Source: Flavobacteriaceae bacterium (GTDB taxonomy: Bacteria; Bacteroidota; Bacteroidia; Flavobacteriales; Flavobacteriaceae). Taken from it: a DNA stretch of 58,037 nucleotides. Positions 37,286 to 45,876 of this stretch are shown here, piece by piece. The notes under the pieces were generated by a model. That model worked only from the letters and a program-made list of their open reading frames with translations. It searched no databases and had not been told where the DNA came from. The stretch is taken from NCBI GenBank assembly GCA_024743095.1, contig JANSXF010000026.1, positions 1 through 58,037 on the forward strand, read 5' to 3'. The translations under genes were made by a program, and so were the position numbers. Every line of letters begins with the position of its first letter. Positions within the stretch are counted from its first letter, which is position 1.

Positions 37286-37813
37286 CTATTGCTTTTCCAA
37301 AATTTCCTTTAAGCTGGCCAAACCTTCTTCAAAATCCTCCCCCACGGCCTTGTCCATGCTCATGAACAGCATCATAATACTCATGGGGAATACATTTTTT
37401 CCTGAAAATCCCCAGATAACTTTAGTTCTATCGCTACCCACCTCTACAGCTTCAATATAGGCATTAGAAGTAGATTTAAAGGGTTTTAAAAATCTAAGTT
37501 CGGTTTCAATACGTTTGCCTTCCTCGACTTTGGTGATTTCCTGCTCCCCTTCCCCTACCTGTTTATTTCCTTTCCAGTAATTGGTAGCACCTACTTCGCC
37601 ATCGATTCCTTTAAATTCAGTTTGCATGTTTGGGTCGCGCTTCCCCCATGGAGACCATTCATCTTGATTTTTTAAAGACTTGAGATATTCAAAAACAATG
37701 TTTTTGGGCCGTTTAATTTCAATGGAACGGGAAACATTGTAGTTTTTGGGAGCGATGGCGGCCAAAATAAGGGTAAGCACTACCAATGACAATACAACAT
37801 ATAGGACTATCAT
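37286..37813 (-). CDS. SRPBCC family protein (polyketide cyclase-like)
   Basis: The 175-residue protein has one N-terminal membrane segment (about residues 2-22), then an SRPBCC/START-like domain with VSRSIEIKRPKNIVFEYLKSL, WSPWGKRDPNM and VIWGFSGKNVFPMSIMM. It probably binds a hydrophobic ligand. Co-transcribed with the VOC gene downstream. Confidence 0.88.
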   Translation of the reverse strand: MIVLYVVLSLVVLTLILAAIAPKNYNVSRSIEIKRPKNIVFEYLKSLKNQDEWSPWGKRDPNMQTEFKGIDGEVGATNYWKGNKQVGEGEQEITKVEEGKRIETELRFLKPFKSTSNAYIEAVEVGSDRTKVIWGFSGKNVFPMSIMMLFMSMDKAVGEDFEEGLASLKEILEKQ

Positions 37814-37857
37814 AATTTTGTAATTGATTGATTAACAACTAAAAGTACAAAAATAAT

Positions 37858-38511
37858 TTACTCTCCCAGATACCTTTTTATGATGCCGTCAACATCCTTT
37901 ATGGATTTTTTGGTCCAATCCAATCGTTTTTCAAGAACCTCTATATCGGATAATTGCCAATCAACATGGGAATCTCGAACCTTCTGTGCAAGTTGCTGTA
38001 TAATGATAGCTGCGGATACTGATACATTCAGACTCTCGGAAAAACCGACCATCGGGATTTTTAGAAAACCATCTGCTTGTTGCATGACCTCGTCGGACAA
38101 TCCCTTTCGCTCCGTTCCGAAAAAAATGGCGGATTTCTCCAATGGCAAAAAGTCGGACAGCAAAGTAGAATCATTGTGAGGTGTAGTGGCGATAATTTGA
38201 TAGCCATCATCACTCAATTTGGAAATGCTGTCCGCAACATTTTTATATCGGTACACATCCACCCATTGTTCGGCTCCCATGGCAATATTCTTGTCCAAAC
38301 GTTTGCCAAACCGGTTTTCTACCACATGAAGATCCTGCACTCCAAAGGCATCGCAGCTGCGTAGAATGGCACTGGTATTGTGCAGTTGATACACATCTTC
38401 AACTGCAATGGCAATATGCCTGGTTCGTTGTTGAAGAACATCCAAAAAACGTTGTTTGCGTTCTTCCGTGAGGTAAGTTTCCAGATATATCAACAAATCA
38501 TTATCAAACAT
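37858..38511 (-). CDS. trmH: SpoU/TrmH family RNA 2'-O-methyltransferase
   Basis: The 217-residue SPOUT enzyme has the three SpoU motifs: NTSAILRSCDAFGVQDLHVV (I), FFGTERKGLSDEV (II) and IPMVGFSESLNVSVSAAI (III). Close resemblance to TrmH suggests Gm18 methylation of tRNA, though other RNA targets cannot be excluded. It lies upstream of the SRPBCC and VOC genes on the same strand. Confidence 0.9.
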   Translation of the reverse strand: MFDNDLLIYLETYLTEERKQRFLDVLQQRTRHIAIAVEDVYQLHNTSAILRSCDAFGVQDLHVVENRFGKRLDKNIAMGAEQWVDVYRYKNVADSISKLSDDGYQIIATTPHNDSTLLSDFLPLEKSAIFFGTERKGLSDEVMQQADGFLKIPMVGFSESLNVSVSAAIIIQQLAQKVRDSHVDWQLSDIEVLEKRLDWTKKSIKDVDGIIKRYLGE

Positions 38512-38590
38512 AAAACCAAGATAGGAAAAATTGGAATTGCTATTTCTTGAAGGATGGAATTGCTATCTTAGGAGCAAAGTGTCACTTAGC

Positions 38591-39526
38591 ATGCATACCA
38601 TACTCGGAGCAAACGGACAGATTGCCAAAGAATTGACCAAGGAATTATATCATAACTACTCGAAAAACATTAGGTTGGTCAGTAGAGACCCCAAAAAGGT
38701 TCATGAATCGGACCAATTATATCCAGCAAACCTAATGGATTACGAGGCTACCCAAAAGGCAGTTAAAGGCAGTGAAATTGCTTACTTGACCGTTGGCCTG
38801 CCCATAGATTCAAAAATATGGGAGGTCAAATTTCCGGTAATGATGAAAAATGTCATCATGGCCTGCAAAAAGTATGATTGTAAATTGGTATTCTTCGATA
38901 ATACCTACATGTATGCCAAGACCAACATTCCACAAACGGAGGAAAGTCCTTTTGAACCTGTGGGCAGAAAATCAAAAGTAAGGGCCCAAATAACAGAAAT
39001 GCTATTGAAAGAAATACAAAATAAGAGCATTCAGGCAGTAATCTGCAGGGCACCAGAATTCTACGGACCGAACAAAACACAAAGTATAACCAACACTTTG
39101 ATCTTTGATAATATTGCAAAAAAGGCAAAGCCAAAAGTGCCTTTACGGGATGACACCAAAAGGACATTGATTTGGACGCCTGATGCCAGCAGGGCCATGG
39201 CACTTATTGGCAACACCCCCGATTGTTATAGCCAAACTTGGCACCTACCCTGCGATAGTAGTCGACCAACCTATAGGGAAATAATGGATATGGCATCCGA
39301 GGTTTATGGTAGGGAGTTAAAATACACTATCCTTAAAATGTGGCAGTTCAAAATAGGACGTTTTTTTAACAAGCAGGTAAAAGAGCTACAAGAGTTGTTA
39401 CCCCGCTATAAATATGATAATATTTTTAAGTTCGATAAATTTGAACAAAAATTTCCTTCGTTCAAAACAACAACTTTTCGAGAAGGGATTATTCAACTCA
39501 AAAATGAACAAAATGCAATCTCTTAA
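38591..39526 (+). CDS. NAD-dependent epimerase/dehydratase-like protein
   Basis: The 311-residue protein opens with MHTILGANGQIAKELTKEL, a Rossmann GxxGxxG motif, and has the extended SDR body: DNTYMYAKTN, AVICRAPEFYGPNKTQ and TWHLPCDSSRPTYREIM. The usual YxxxK catalytic pair is not evident, so it may be an atypical SDR (NmrA-like) reductase. I start at the ATG at 38591; a frame from TTG at 38531 adds 20 unlikely residues. Its end overlaps the start of the GH43 gene. Confidence 0.85.
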   Translation: MHTILGANGQIAKELTKELYHNYSKNIRLVSRDPKKVHESDQLYPANLMDYEATQKAVKGSEIAYLTVGLPIDSKIWEVKFPVMMKNVIMACKKYDCKLVFFDNTYMYAKTNIPQTEESPFEPVGRKSKVRAQITEMLLKEIQNKSIQAVICRAPEFYGPNKTQSITNTLIFDNIAKKAKPKVPLRDDTKRTLIWTPDASRAMALIGNTPDCYSQTWHLPCDSSRPTYREIMDMASEVYGRELKYTILKMWQFKIGRFFNKQVKELQELLPRYKYDNIFKFDKFEQKFPSFKTTTFREGIIQLKNEQNAIS

Positions 39527-40544
39527 ACACACTAATTTGAAGAACAAAATCTTTGCCATTGCCCTATGCTTTTTAACAGGGATATCCGCAATGTCCCAAA
39601 AAGCCAAAGAAACCGGCAACAACCCAATTTTTGAAGGCTGGTATGCCGACCCCGAAGGAATCGTGTTTGGGGATACCTATTGGGTCTACCCCACCTTTTC
39701 GGACGATTATGACAAGCAACTTCATTTTGATGCCTTTTCATCCAAGGATCTAGTGAATTGGGAAAAGCACGAGCGTATTTTGGACACGACCAAGATCAAA
39801 TGGTTGAGACAGGCACTTTGGGCACCTTCCGTTATTGAAAAGGGCAACAAGTACTACCTGTTTTTTGGGGCCAACGATATTCAACGGCCGGGAAGAAGCT
39901 CCTACGACCCCAATAACGACATTAATCATTATGGAGGTATTGGTGTGGCCGTTGCGGATACCCCTGCTGGACCTTTTGAAGATCATTTGGGGGAGCCATT
40001 GATTTCCGACTTCTATAACGATGCACAACCCATCGACCAATTTGTCTTTAAAGATATGGATGGTACTCATTATTTCTTCTACGGTGGATGGAGCCATTGC
40101 AACTTAGGGAAACTCAACGAAGATTTCACGGGCTTTGAGCCATGGGAAGATGGTAGCCTGTTCAAGGAAATCACCCCGGAAGGTTATGTGGAAGGTCCAT
40201 TCATGTTTTTACGGAACGGCATCTATTATTTTATGTGGTCCGAAGGAAACTGGACCGATGGAAGTTACAAAGTGGCCTACGCTATGGCAGATAAGCCAAC
40301 GGGACCGTACAATCGTATTGGCACAGTCTTGGAAACAAATGAAGGAGATATCGCCACGGGAGCGGGACATCATTCCGTGATCAATAAACCGGGTACGGAT
40401 GAGTGGATCATAGTTTATCACCGCAGGCCCATTCCCAACAAAGACCGCGACCATCGTGTAACCTGCATGGACAAGATGGAATTCAATCCTGATGGCACTA
40501 TAAAACCGATTAAGATAACTTTCGAGGGAATAGGGGCAAACTAA
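39504..40544 (+). CDS. glycoside hydrolase family 43-type enzyme
   Basis: The 346-residue protein has a signal peptide (ending ISAMSQ) and a five-bladed GH43 propeller: WYADPEGIVFGDTYWVYP with the base Asp, LRQALWAPSVIEKGNKYYLFF split around blade 2, QPIDQFVF with the pKa-tuning Asp and YVEGPFMFLRNGIYYFMWSEG near the acid Glu. It probably releases arabinose or xylose from plant or algal polymers. The start is ATG 39504 or 39513, overlapping the epimerase stop by 23 or 14 bp; an in-frame ATG at 39414 is rejected because the signal peptide begins later. Confidence 0.9.
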   Translation: MNKMQSLKHTNLKNKIFAIALCFLTGISAMSQKAKETGNNPIFEGWYADPEGIVFGDTYWVYPTFSDDYDKQLHFDAFSSKDLVNWEKHERILDTTKIKWLRQALWAPSVIEKGNKYYLFFGANDIQRPGRSSYDPNNDINHYGGIGVAVADTPAGPFEDHLGEPLISDFYNDAQPIDQFVFKDMDGTHYFFYGGWSHCNLGKLNEDFTGFEPWEDGSLFKEITPEGYVEGPFMFLRNGIYYFMWSEGNWTDGSYKVAYAMADKPTGPYNRIGTVLETNEGDIATGAGHHSVINKPGTDEWIIVYHRRPIPNKDRDHRVTCMDKMEFNPDGTIKPIKITFEGIGAN

Positions 40545-40585
40545 TTGGTCTATATCAGTTTTATTGGTGGAGAAAAGATAAAATC

Positions 40586-40608
40586 CTTTACAAAAAAGCA
40601 TTGTAAAG
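40586..40608. repeat. hairpin/inverted repeat before the DUF305 gene
   Basis: CTTTACAA (40586-40593) and TTGTAAAG (40601-40608) are perfect 8-bp arms with a 7-nt centre, 18 bp before the next ATG and 42 bp past the GH43 stop. There is no T-run, so it looks more like an operator than a terminator. Confidence 0.5.
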
Positions 40609-40626
40609 CAACTCAATAAAATTGAT

Positions 40627-41076
40627 ATGAAAAATTATACCAAATTTACATTGATGCTTATCTGCTCGGCCATATCAATGTACATCACCATGTATTTTAA
40701 CACGTATGAACTGAGCCATGTTTTCTTTAGTTGGACAAGAATGTACATGACTTTTATTGGTATTGGCGGTATGGCGATTATTATGTTCTTATTTATGCGG
40801 AATATGTATGAAAACAAGAGTAAAAATTTAGGCATTGTACTTGGTAGCCTAATTTTGATGTCCCTATCAACCTATTTGGTAAGAAAACAGGTTCCCATAG
40901 AAGATGTTAAATGGATGAAGGCCATGATTCCCCATCATTCCATAGCCATTTTGACGAGTACCGGGGCTGAGCTCAAAGACCCTGAAGTAAAACAATTGGC
41001 TCAAGAAATTATTGAAGCGCAAAGAAAAGAGATCAAGGAAATGAAATTGATGATTGAACGCCTTGAAAATGAATAA
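40627..41076 (+). CDS. DUF305 family membrane protein
   Basis: The 149-residue protein has three hydrophobic segments (about residues 7-25, 32-55 and 66-82), then a DUF305 helical domain with WMKAMIPHHSIAI, where two adjacent histidines could bind metal, and KQLAQEIIEAQRKEIKEMK. Many DUF305 proteins sit in copper or metal-handling loci; none is obvious here. A palindromic site lies directly upstream. Confidence 0.88.
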   Translation: MKNYTKFTLMLICSAISMYITMYFNTYELSHVFFSWTRMYMTFIGIGGMAIIMFLFMRNMYENKSKNLGIVLGSLILMSLSTYLVRKQVPIEDVKWMKAMIPHHSIAILTSTGAELKDPEVKQLAQEIIEAQRKEIKEMKLMIERLENE

Positions 41077-41129
41077 AACCCCATCAAGATTGATATAGCC
41101 AGCTATGCCACCCTAATATTACGCCTTAT

Positions 41130-42290
41130 ATGATAGAAAAAGAAATACGGGAGCTAAGGCATAAATTACATTCCAACCCCGATGTTTCCAATAAAGAACT
41201 CGGGACTGCGGAAATAATCAAAAACTTTATTGCCCAGCACCATCCCAGCGAAATCATCGAAGGAATTGGTGGAGCCGGTTTGGCTGCCGTATACAGATTT
41301 TCAAAAAAAGGACCTATCGTAACCATTCGTTGTGAATTGGACGCTCTGCCTATTGAAGAATCCAATACCTTTTTACACAGATCCAGCAAAAGTCGTGTGT
41401 CGCACAAATGCGGTCATGATGGACATATGGCGATTGTTGCCGGTCTTGCACCTTGGTTAAAAAAAGAGCCGTTGGAATCAGGAACGGTAATCTTGCTTTT
41501 TCAACCAGCTGAAGAAACTGGAGAAGGAGCAAAACGAATAATCGAGGATAAAAAATTTATAGGTCTGAAGACCGACTACATCTTTGCACTGCACAATATT
41601 CCCAAGGAACCCATGCACCATATTATTATAACCAATGGTGGTTTTTCTGCGGAAGTGTTAAGTGTCATCATAAAGCTCAATGGTAAGGAATCCCATGCAT
41701 CCGAACCTGAAAATGGCATCAATCCTGCTTTGGGCATATCCGAATTGATTCAAAAACTTTCCATATTGAACGTGTCCGAACCAATGGATGCCAATTTTTC
41801 CCTTCTAACCCCAGTTCATATCAACATGGGCCAAGTATGCTATGGAATCTCACCGGCACATGTTGAATTACATTATACCCTTCGCACATGGACTACTCAT
41901 AAAATGGACAAATTAAGGTCAAACTTGATCAATATTGCCAATAGCGTAAGTAAACAATACCATCTAGAACTCCAACTGGAGTGGTTGGAACATTTTCCTG
42001 CAAGCTCGGTCCACATTAAATGTAACGAATTGATTAAGCGTGCTGCCATAGCAAACGGTTTTACAATTGCAAAACGTCCCATCCCCTTTAAATTCGGTGA
42101 AGATTTTGGCTGGTTTTCCAAATCCTATAAGACAGCTATGTTTGGAATTGGGGCCGGTGAGTTAACGCCAGCTTTGCACAATGCTGATTATGATTTTCCC
42201 GATGAACTACTTTCAACCGGGGTTTCCATGCTCAAGAGCATAATCTTGGACATACTTTTTAAAAATAACCCTTTTTTAAAATGTTCTTAA
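41130..42290 (+). CDS. M20 family amidohydrolase
   Basis: The 386-residue cytoplasmic enzyme resembles IAA-amino-acid and N-acyl-amino-acid hydrolases. It has LRHKLHSNPDVSNKE at the start, RCELDALPIEE, the metal CGHDGHMAIV, FQPAEETGEGAK with the catalytic Glu pair, and a dimerisation domain (about residues 180-290). The substrate, an acyl or aryl amino acid, is unknown. Confidence 0.92.
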   Translation: MIEKEIRELRHKLHSNPDVSNKELGTAEIIKNFIAQHHPSEIIEGIGGAGLAAVYRFSKKGPIVTIRCELDALPIEESNTFLHRSSKSRVSHKCGHDGHMAIVAGLAPWLKKEPLESGTVILLFQPAEETGEGAKRIIEDKKFIGLKTDYIFALHNIPKEPMHHIIITNGGFSAEVLSVIIKLNGKESHASEPENGINPALGISELIQKLSILNVSEPMDANFSLLTPVHINMGQVCYGISPAHVELHYTLRTWTTHKMDKLRSNLINIANSVSKQYHLELQLEWLEHFPASSVHIKCNELIKRAAIANGFTIAKRPIPFKFGEDFGWFSKSYKTAMFGIGAGELTPALHNADYDFPDELLSTGVSMLKSIILDILFKNNPFLKCS

Positions 42291-42369
42291 ACCAGTTTAA
42301 TTTTTATTCAGGTTTTGATAGGTAGCTTTGTGACAGATAAGATAAATTTAACCCAATCAAAATATATTT

Positions 42370-43125
42370 ATGAAAACTCCTCTGGTTCTATTGCTCATTG
42401 TTTTACTTTCTAGCTGTAATACCAATAAGACCGAAAACTCCGTTGGAAGTGACCTATCCGAAAATCAGCCCACTACAATTCAATCGGATACATTGACCAA
42501 ACACTTAAAGCCATTCCAAGAAAACTTGCCAACCATTGGACTTTTAATGTATAACGGAGTACTTCAAAGTGAAGTTGTAGCGACTTCTGACGTATTTGCA
42601 AAACCAACAGTAGATGGAGAGCAACTCTTTAACGTTATCACAATAGCAGAGACAGAAAACCCGATAACCACCGAGGAGGGTATGCATTTTGTTCCGGATT
42701 ATACGTTTGACAATTGCCCTAAATTGACCGCATTATTTGTTCCAAGTGCTTACGATATGTATGCCCAAGTACACAATGAAAAAATCGTGGAATTCATCAA
42801 AATAAAAAATGAAGAGACCCAATACACCGTAAGTAATTGTGCTGGCGCGCAGCTGATTGGTAAATCCGGAATTGCGGACGGCAAGAAAATTGTAACTTGG
42901 ATAGGTGGCGGTGAACAACTTCAAAAGGATTATCCCAACTTAAAAGTCCAGAACGATAGTTTGGTAACTTTTGTAAAAGATGGAAAGTTTTACTCCTCCA
43001 ATGGTAATTTGGCCAGTTATATATCGGCATTGAACCTTTTGGAGACCATGACGAGTAAAGAGCATCGCACATTTGTAGAAAGCTATCTATATTTGGACCG
43101 TCTTCAAAACTGGAAAGAAGACTAG
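42370..43125 (+). CDS. DJ-1/PfpI-like lipoprotein
   Basis: The 251-residue protein has a signal with lipobox LSSC (Cys16), then a Thr/Ser-rich linker. The DJ-1/PfpI fold follows from about residue 55: TIGLLMYNGVLQSEVVATSDV and TALFVPSAYDMYA, and the nucleophile elbow VSNCAGAQLIG with the conserved cysteine. The last part has LASYISALNLLE, as in AraC-linked DJ-1 domains. An envelope-anchored DJ-1 protein is uncommon; it may be an amidase or sensor. Function unknown. Confidence 0.8.
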   Translation: MKTPLVLLLIVLLSSCNTNKTENSVGSDLSENQPTTIQSDTLTKHLKPFQENLPTIGLLMYNGVLQSEVVATSDVFAKPTVDGEQLFNVITIAETENPITTEEGMHFVPDYTFDNCPKLTALFVPSAYDMYAQVHNEKIVEFIKIKNEETQYTVSNCAGAQLIGKSGIADGKKIVTWIGGGEQLQKDYPNLKVQNDSLVTFVKDGKFYSSNGNLASYISALNLLETMTSKEHRTFVESYLYLDRLQNWKED

Positions 43126-43146
43126 TTCCGAACAACGACCAAAATT

Positions 43147-43842
43147 ATGCCCAAACCAAAAATCGCAATACTTACCGGAGCTGGAATGAGCGCTGAAAGC
43201 GGACTCAAAACCTTTCGTGATGAAAATGGACTTTGGGAAGGCCATGATGTTATGGAAGTTGCATCGCCACAAGGATTTGCCCGAAATCCTGAATTGGTAC
43301 TTGAATTTTACAACCAAAGAAGACGACAATTACTGGATGTTGCTCCCAACAAAGGACATTTGGCCCTTGCCGAACTTGAACAAGGTTTTGATGTGAGCAT
43401 TGTTACCCAAAATGTGGATAATCTTCACGAACAGGCCGGTAGCTCGCACGTAGTACACTTACACGGGGAATTGTTCAAGGTTAGAAGTACAGTGAATGAA
43501 AACCATGTTCTAGATTGGAAAAAGGACTTGGTGTTAGGCGATCTAGACGATAATGGTCATCAATTGCGACCACATATTGTATGGTTTGGTGAAATGGTCC
43601 CTATGTTGGAAACTGCTGCCGAGATTACCCAACAAGCAGAGGTTTTGATTATCGTGGGCACTTCAATGCAGGTCTACCCTGCGGCAAGTTTGATTCATTA
43701 TGCGCCAAAACAAACACCAATATACTTTATTGACCCCAAACCCAATATCAGGTCTGCAGATTTTGATAACCTTACTATAATACCGAAAACAGCCTCCACT
43801 GGAATTCCCGAGCTCGTAAGCCAACTTAACCGCAATACATGA
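43147..43842 (+). CDS. cobB: Sir2 family NAD-dependent deacylase, zinc-less
   Basis: The 231-residue sirtuin has the NAD site GAGMSAESGLKTFRD, TQNVDNLHEQAG and the catalytic His in VHLHGEL, then IVGTSMQVYPA. A Y-x-x-R pair in EFYNQRR fits the SIRT5-type pocket for acidic acyl groups, so desuccinylase or demalonylase activity is likely. The protein contains no cysteine at all, so the usual four-Cys zinc module is absent; that region is short (RSTVNENHVLDWKKD). It overlaps the next gene by 4 bp. Confidence 0.92.
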   Translation: MPKPKIAILTGAGMSAESGLKTFRDENGLWEGHDVMEVASPQGFARNPELVLEFYNQRRRQLLDVAPNKGHLALAELEQGFDVSIVTQNVDNLHEQAGSSHVVHLHGELFKVRSTVNENHVLDWKKDLVLGDLDDNGHQLRPHIVWFGEMVPMLETAAEITQQAEVLIIVGTSMQVYPAASLIHYAPKQTPIYFIDPKPNIRSADFDNLTIIPKTASTGIPELVSQLNRNT

Positions 43843-44411
43843 CCCGGGAGCAGCTTCATATAGCTTTAAATTCAGGAAGAATTTCCAAATCGCAGATTGA
43901 TGTTTTGGTCCTTCAATTAAAAAATGGACCCCCTCTGGCCCAAGTGCTCTATCAGGAAGTATTGCTCGAGGACAAGAATGGGACCTTCAATGCCAGTTGG
44001 ACCTTTGACCATTTGATGCGAAAGGAGCTATCCTATATTCTTCCCTTTATCGATGATTTTGTGAATGGTTTGTCGGAATTAAATTCTGAATCCTGCATTC
44101 GTCCCATCGCACATGTTTGTGAGATGATCTGCGAACAATATTTCAAGCAAAAAAATCCTGCTTTTATTCAAAATATCACGGATAAGCAGCTGGATAAAAT
44201 GGTGGCCTCCTGTTTTGATTGGCTTATTGGCCCCATGAACATGGCACCCAAGGTATTTTCCATGACCAGCTTGTTCTATCTGGGTTTAAAATTTGATTGG
44301 ATTCACCCCGAACTCAAACTAGTCCTGGAAGAAAGCTATGCCAACGGAAGCACTGGATACCAAAACCGTGCAAAAAAAACTCTGGATAAGTTGGCCAAAT
44401 TGGGTGTCTAA
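43839..44411 (+). CDS. helical protein of unknown function before purB
   Basis: The 190-residue soluble protein looks all-helical and possibly HEAT-like (WTFDHLMRKELSYILPFIDDF, FSMTSLFYLGLKFDWIHPELK, NRAKKTLDKLAKLG). I recognise no family with certainty. It starts within the sirtuin stop codon (ATGA overlap), so it is translationally coupled to it, and ends 46 bp before purB. Confidence 0.75.
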   Translation: MTREQLHIALNSGRISKSQIDVLVLQLKNGPPLAQVLYQEVLLEDKNGTFNASWTFDHLMRKELSYILPFIDDFVNGLSELNSESCIRPIAHVCEMICEQYFKQKNPAFIQNITDKQLDKMVASCFDWLIGPMNMAPKVFSMTSLFYLGLKFDWIHPELKLVLEESYANGSTGYQNRAKKTLDKLAKLGV

Positions 44412-44457
44412 ACCGCAACGTTTAAGTATCTTTGACCCTTTCAAAATTTTCTGGACC

Positions 44458-45801
44458 ATGTCGCTGACACAACTGAACGCCATTTCGCCGATTGACGGTA
44501 GATATAGAAACAAGACCAAAGCCTTAAAAGACTATTTTTCGGAAGAAGCCCTTATCAAATACCGTGTACTGGTAGAGATTGAGTATTTTATCGCGCTTTG
44601 CGAGATTCCTTTACCACAATTGGCTGATTTTGATACGGCGTTATTCCCGGAGCTACAAAAAATCTACCAAGAGTTTTCTTCGGAAGACGCACAGGCCATC
44701 AAGGATATAGAAAAAACCACCAACCACGATGTAAAAGCGGTGGAATACTTCATCAAACAAAAGTTTGATGTTTTAAACCTTCAAAAATATAAGGAGTTCA
44801 TCCACTTTGGACTGACTTCCCAAGACATCAACAATACGGCTATTCCACTATCCATCAAAGAGGCGATAAATGATGTATATATACCCTCCTATCTGGATGT
44901 ATTTGAGAAATTGAAAGCACTTGCCACAGAATGGGAAAACATCCCAATGTTGGCCAGAACGCATGGTCAACCTGCCTCCCCTACCCGTTTGGGCAAAGAA
45001 ATCGAGGTTTTTGTGGAGCGTTTCAAGGAACAGTTCAATTTATTGAACGACATACCAAGTGCCGCAAAATTTGGCGGTGCCACTGGAAACTACAACGCAC
45101 ACAAAGTTGCCTATCCCAACAACGATTGGAGGATATTTGGCAAACAGTTTGTTCAGGAAAAACTAGGATTGCACCATTCCTTCCCAACCACGCAAATTGA
45201 ACATTACGACCATATGGCCGCTTTGTTTGATTGCCTCAAGCGCATCAACACGATTTTGATTGATTTGGACAGGGATTTTTGGACCTACATATCCATGGAT
45301 TACTTCAAACAGAAAATCAAAAAGGGAGAAGTCGGCTCATCAGCCATGCCGCACAAGGTAAACCCTATCGATTTTGAAAATTCCGAAGGTAACCTTGGAC
45401 TGGCCAATGCAATTTTTGAGCATTTATCGGCAAAATTGCCCATCTCAAGATTGCAACGAGACCTTACGGACAGTACAGTGCTTCGTAATGTTGGAGTGCC
45501 TTTTGCCCATACCATTGTTGGGTTTCAATCCACTTTAAAAGGTTTGAACAAGTTGGTATTGAACCAGGCTAAATTTGAACAAGATTTAGAGGATAACTGG
45601 GCCGTAGTTGCAGAAGCCATTCAGACCATTTTAAGAAGGGAAGGCTATCCCAACCCATATGAGGCTTTAAAAGGTTTGACACGTACCAACGAGAAAATCA
45701 ACCAAAAATCAATTGCCGATTTTATTGAAACCTTGGAGGTTTCCGGTGATATTAAAACTGAGTTGAAACAAATTACCCCAGCGAATTATACTGGGGTTTA
45801 G
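44458..45801 (+). CDS. purB: adenylosuccinate lyase
   Basis: PurB acts twice in purine synthesis (SAICAR to AICAR, adenylosuccinate to AMP). The 447 residues start MSLTQLNAISPIDGRYRNKT and contain LARTHGQPASPT, the signature GSSAMPHKVNPIDFENSEG and LQRDLTDSTVLRN. The length matches E. coli PurB. I reject the longer frame from 44338 because it runs back through the previous gene and adds 40 residues with no family match. Confidence 0.97.
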   Translation: MSLTQLNAISPIDGRYRNKTKALKDYFSEEALIKYRVLVEIEYFIALCEIPLPQLADFDTALFPELQKIYQEFSSEDAQAIKDIEKTTNHDVKAVEYFIKQKFDVLNLQKYKEFIHFGLTSQDINNTAIPLSIKEAINDVYIPSYLDVFEKLKALATEWENIPMLARTHGQPASPTRLGKEIEVFVERFKEQFNLLNDIPSAAKFGGATGNYNAHKVAYPNNDWRIFGKQFVQEKLGLHHSFPTTQIEHYDHMAALFDCLKRINTILIDLDRDFWTYISMDYFKQKIKKGEVGSSAMPHKVNPIDFENSEGNLGLANAIFEHLSAKLPISRLQRDLTDSTVLRNVGVPFAHTIVGFQSTLKGLNKLVLNQAKFEQDLEDNWAVVAEAIQTILRREGYPNPYEALKGLTRTNEKINQKSIADFIETLEVSGDIKTELKQITPANYTGV

Positions 45802-45876
45802 GTTTTTGTTGTTTGTTCCTGTAAAATCAGGAATTCTTATTTAGTGAGACCAGAAACGAATCCATGGACACAAAAT

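Noticed and set aside
38531..38590. 20-residue TTG-started extension of the epimerase-like protein
   Set aside because: The Rossmann motif needs the start at 38591 and an ATG is available there.
39414..39503. 30-residue extension of the GH43 protein
   Set aside because: It lies inside the epimerase-like gene and would put charged residues before the signal peptide.
44338..44457. 40-residue extension of purB
   Set aside because: It overlaps the end of the previous gene in another frame; the family starts at MSLTQLNAISPIDGRY.
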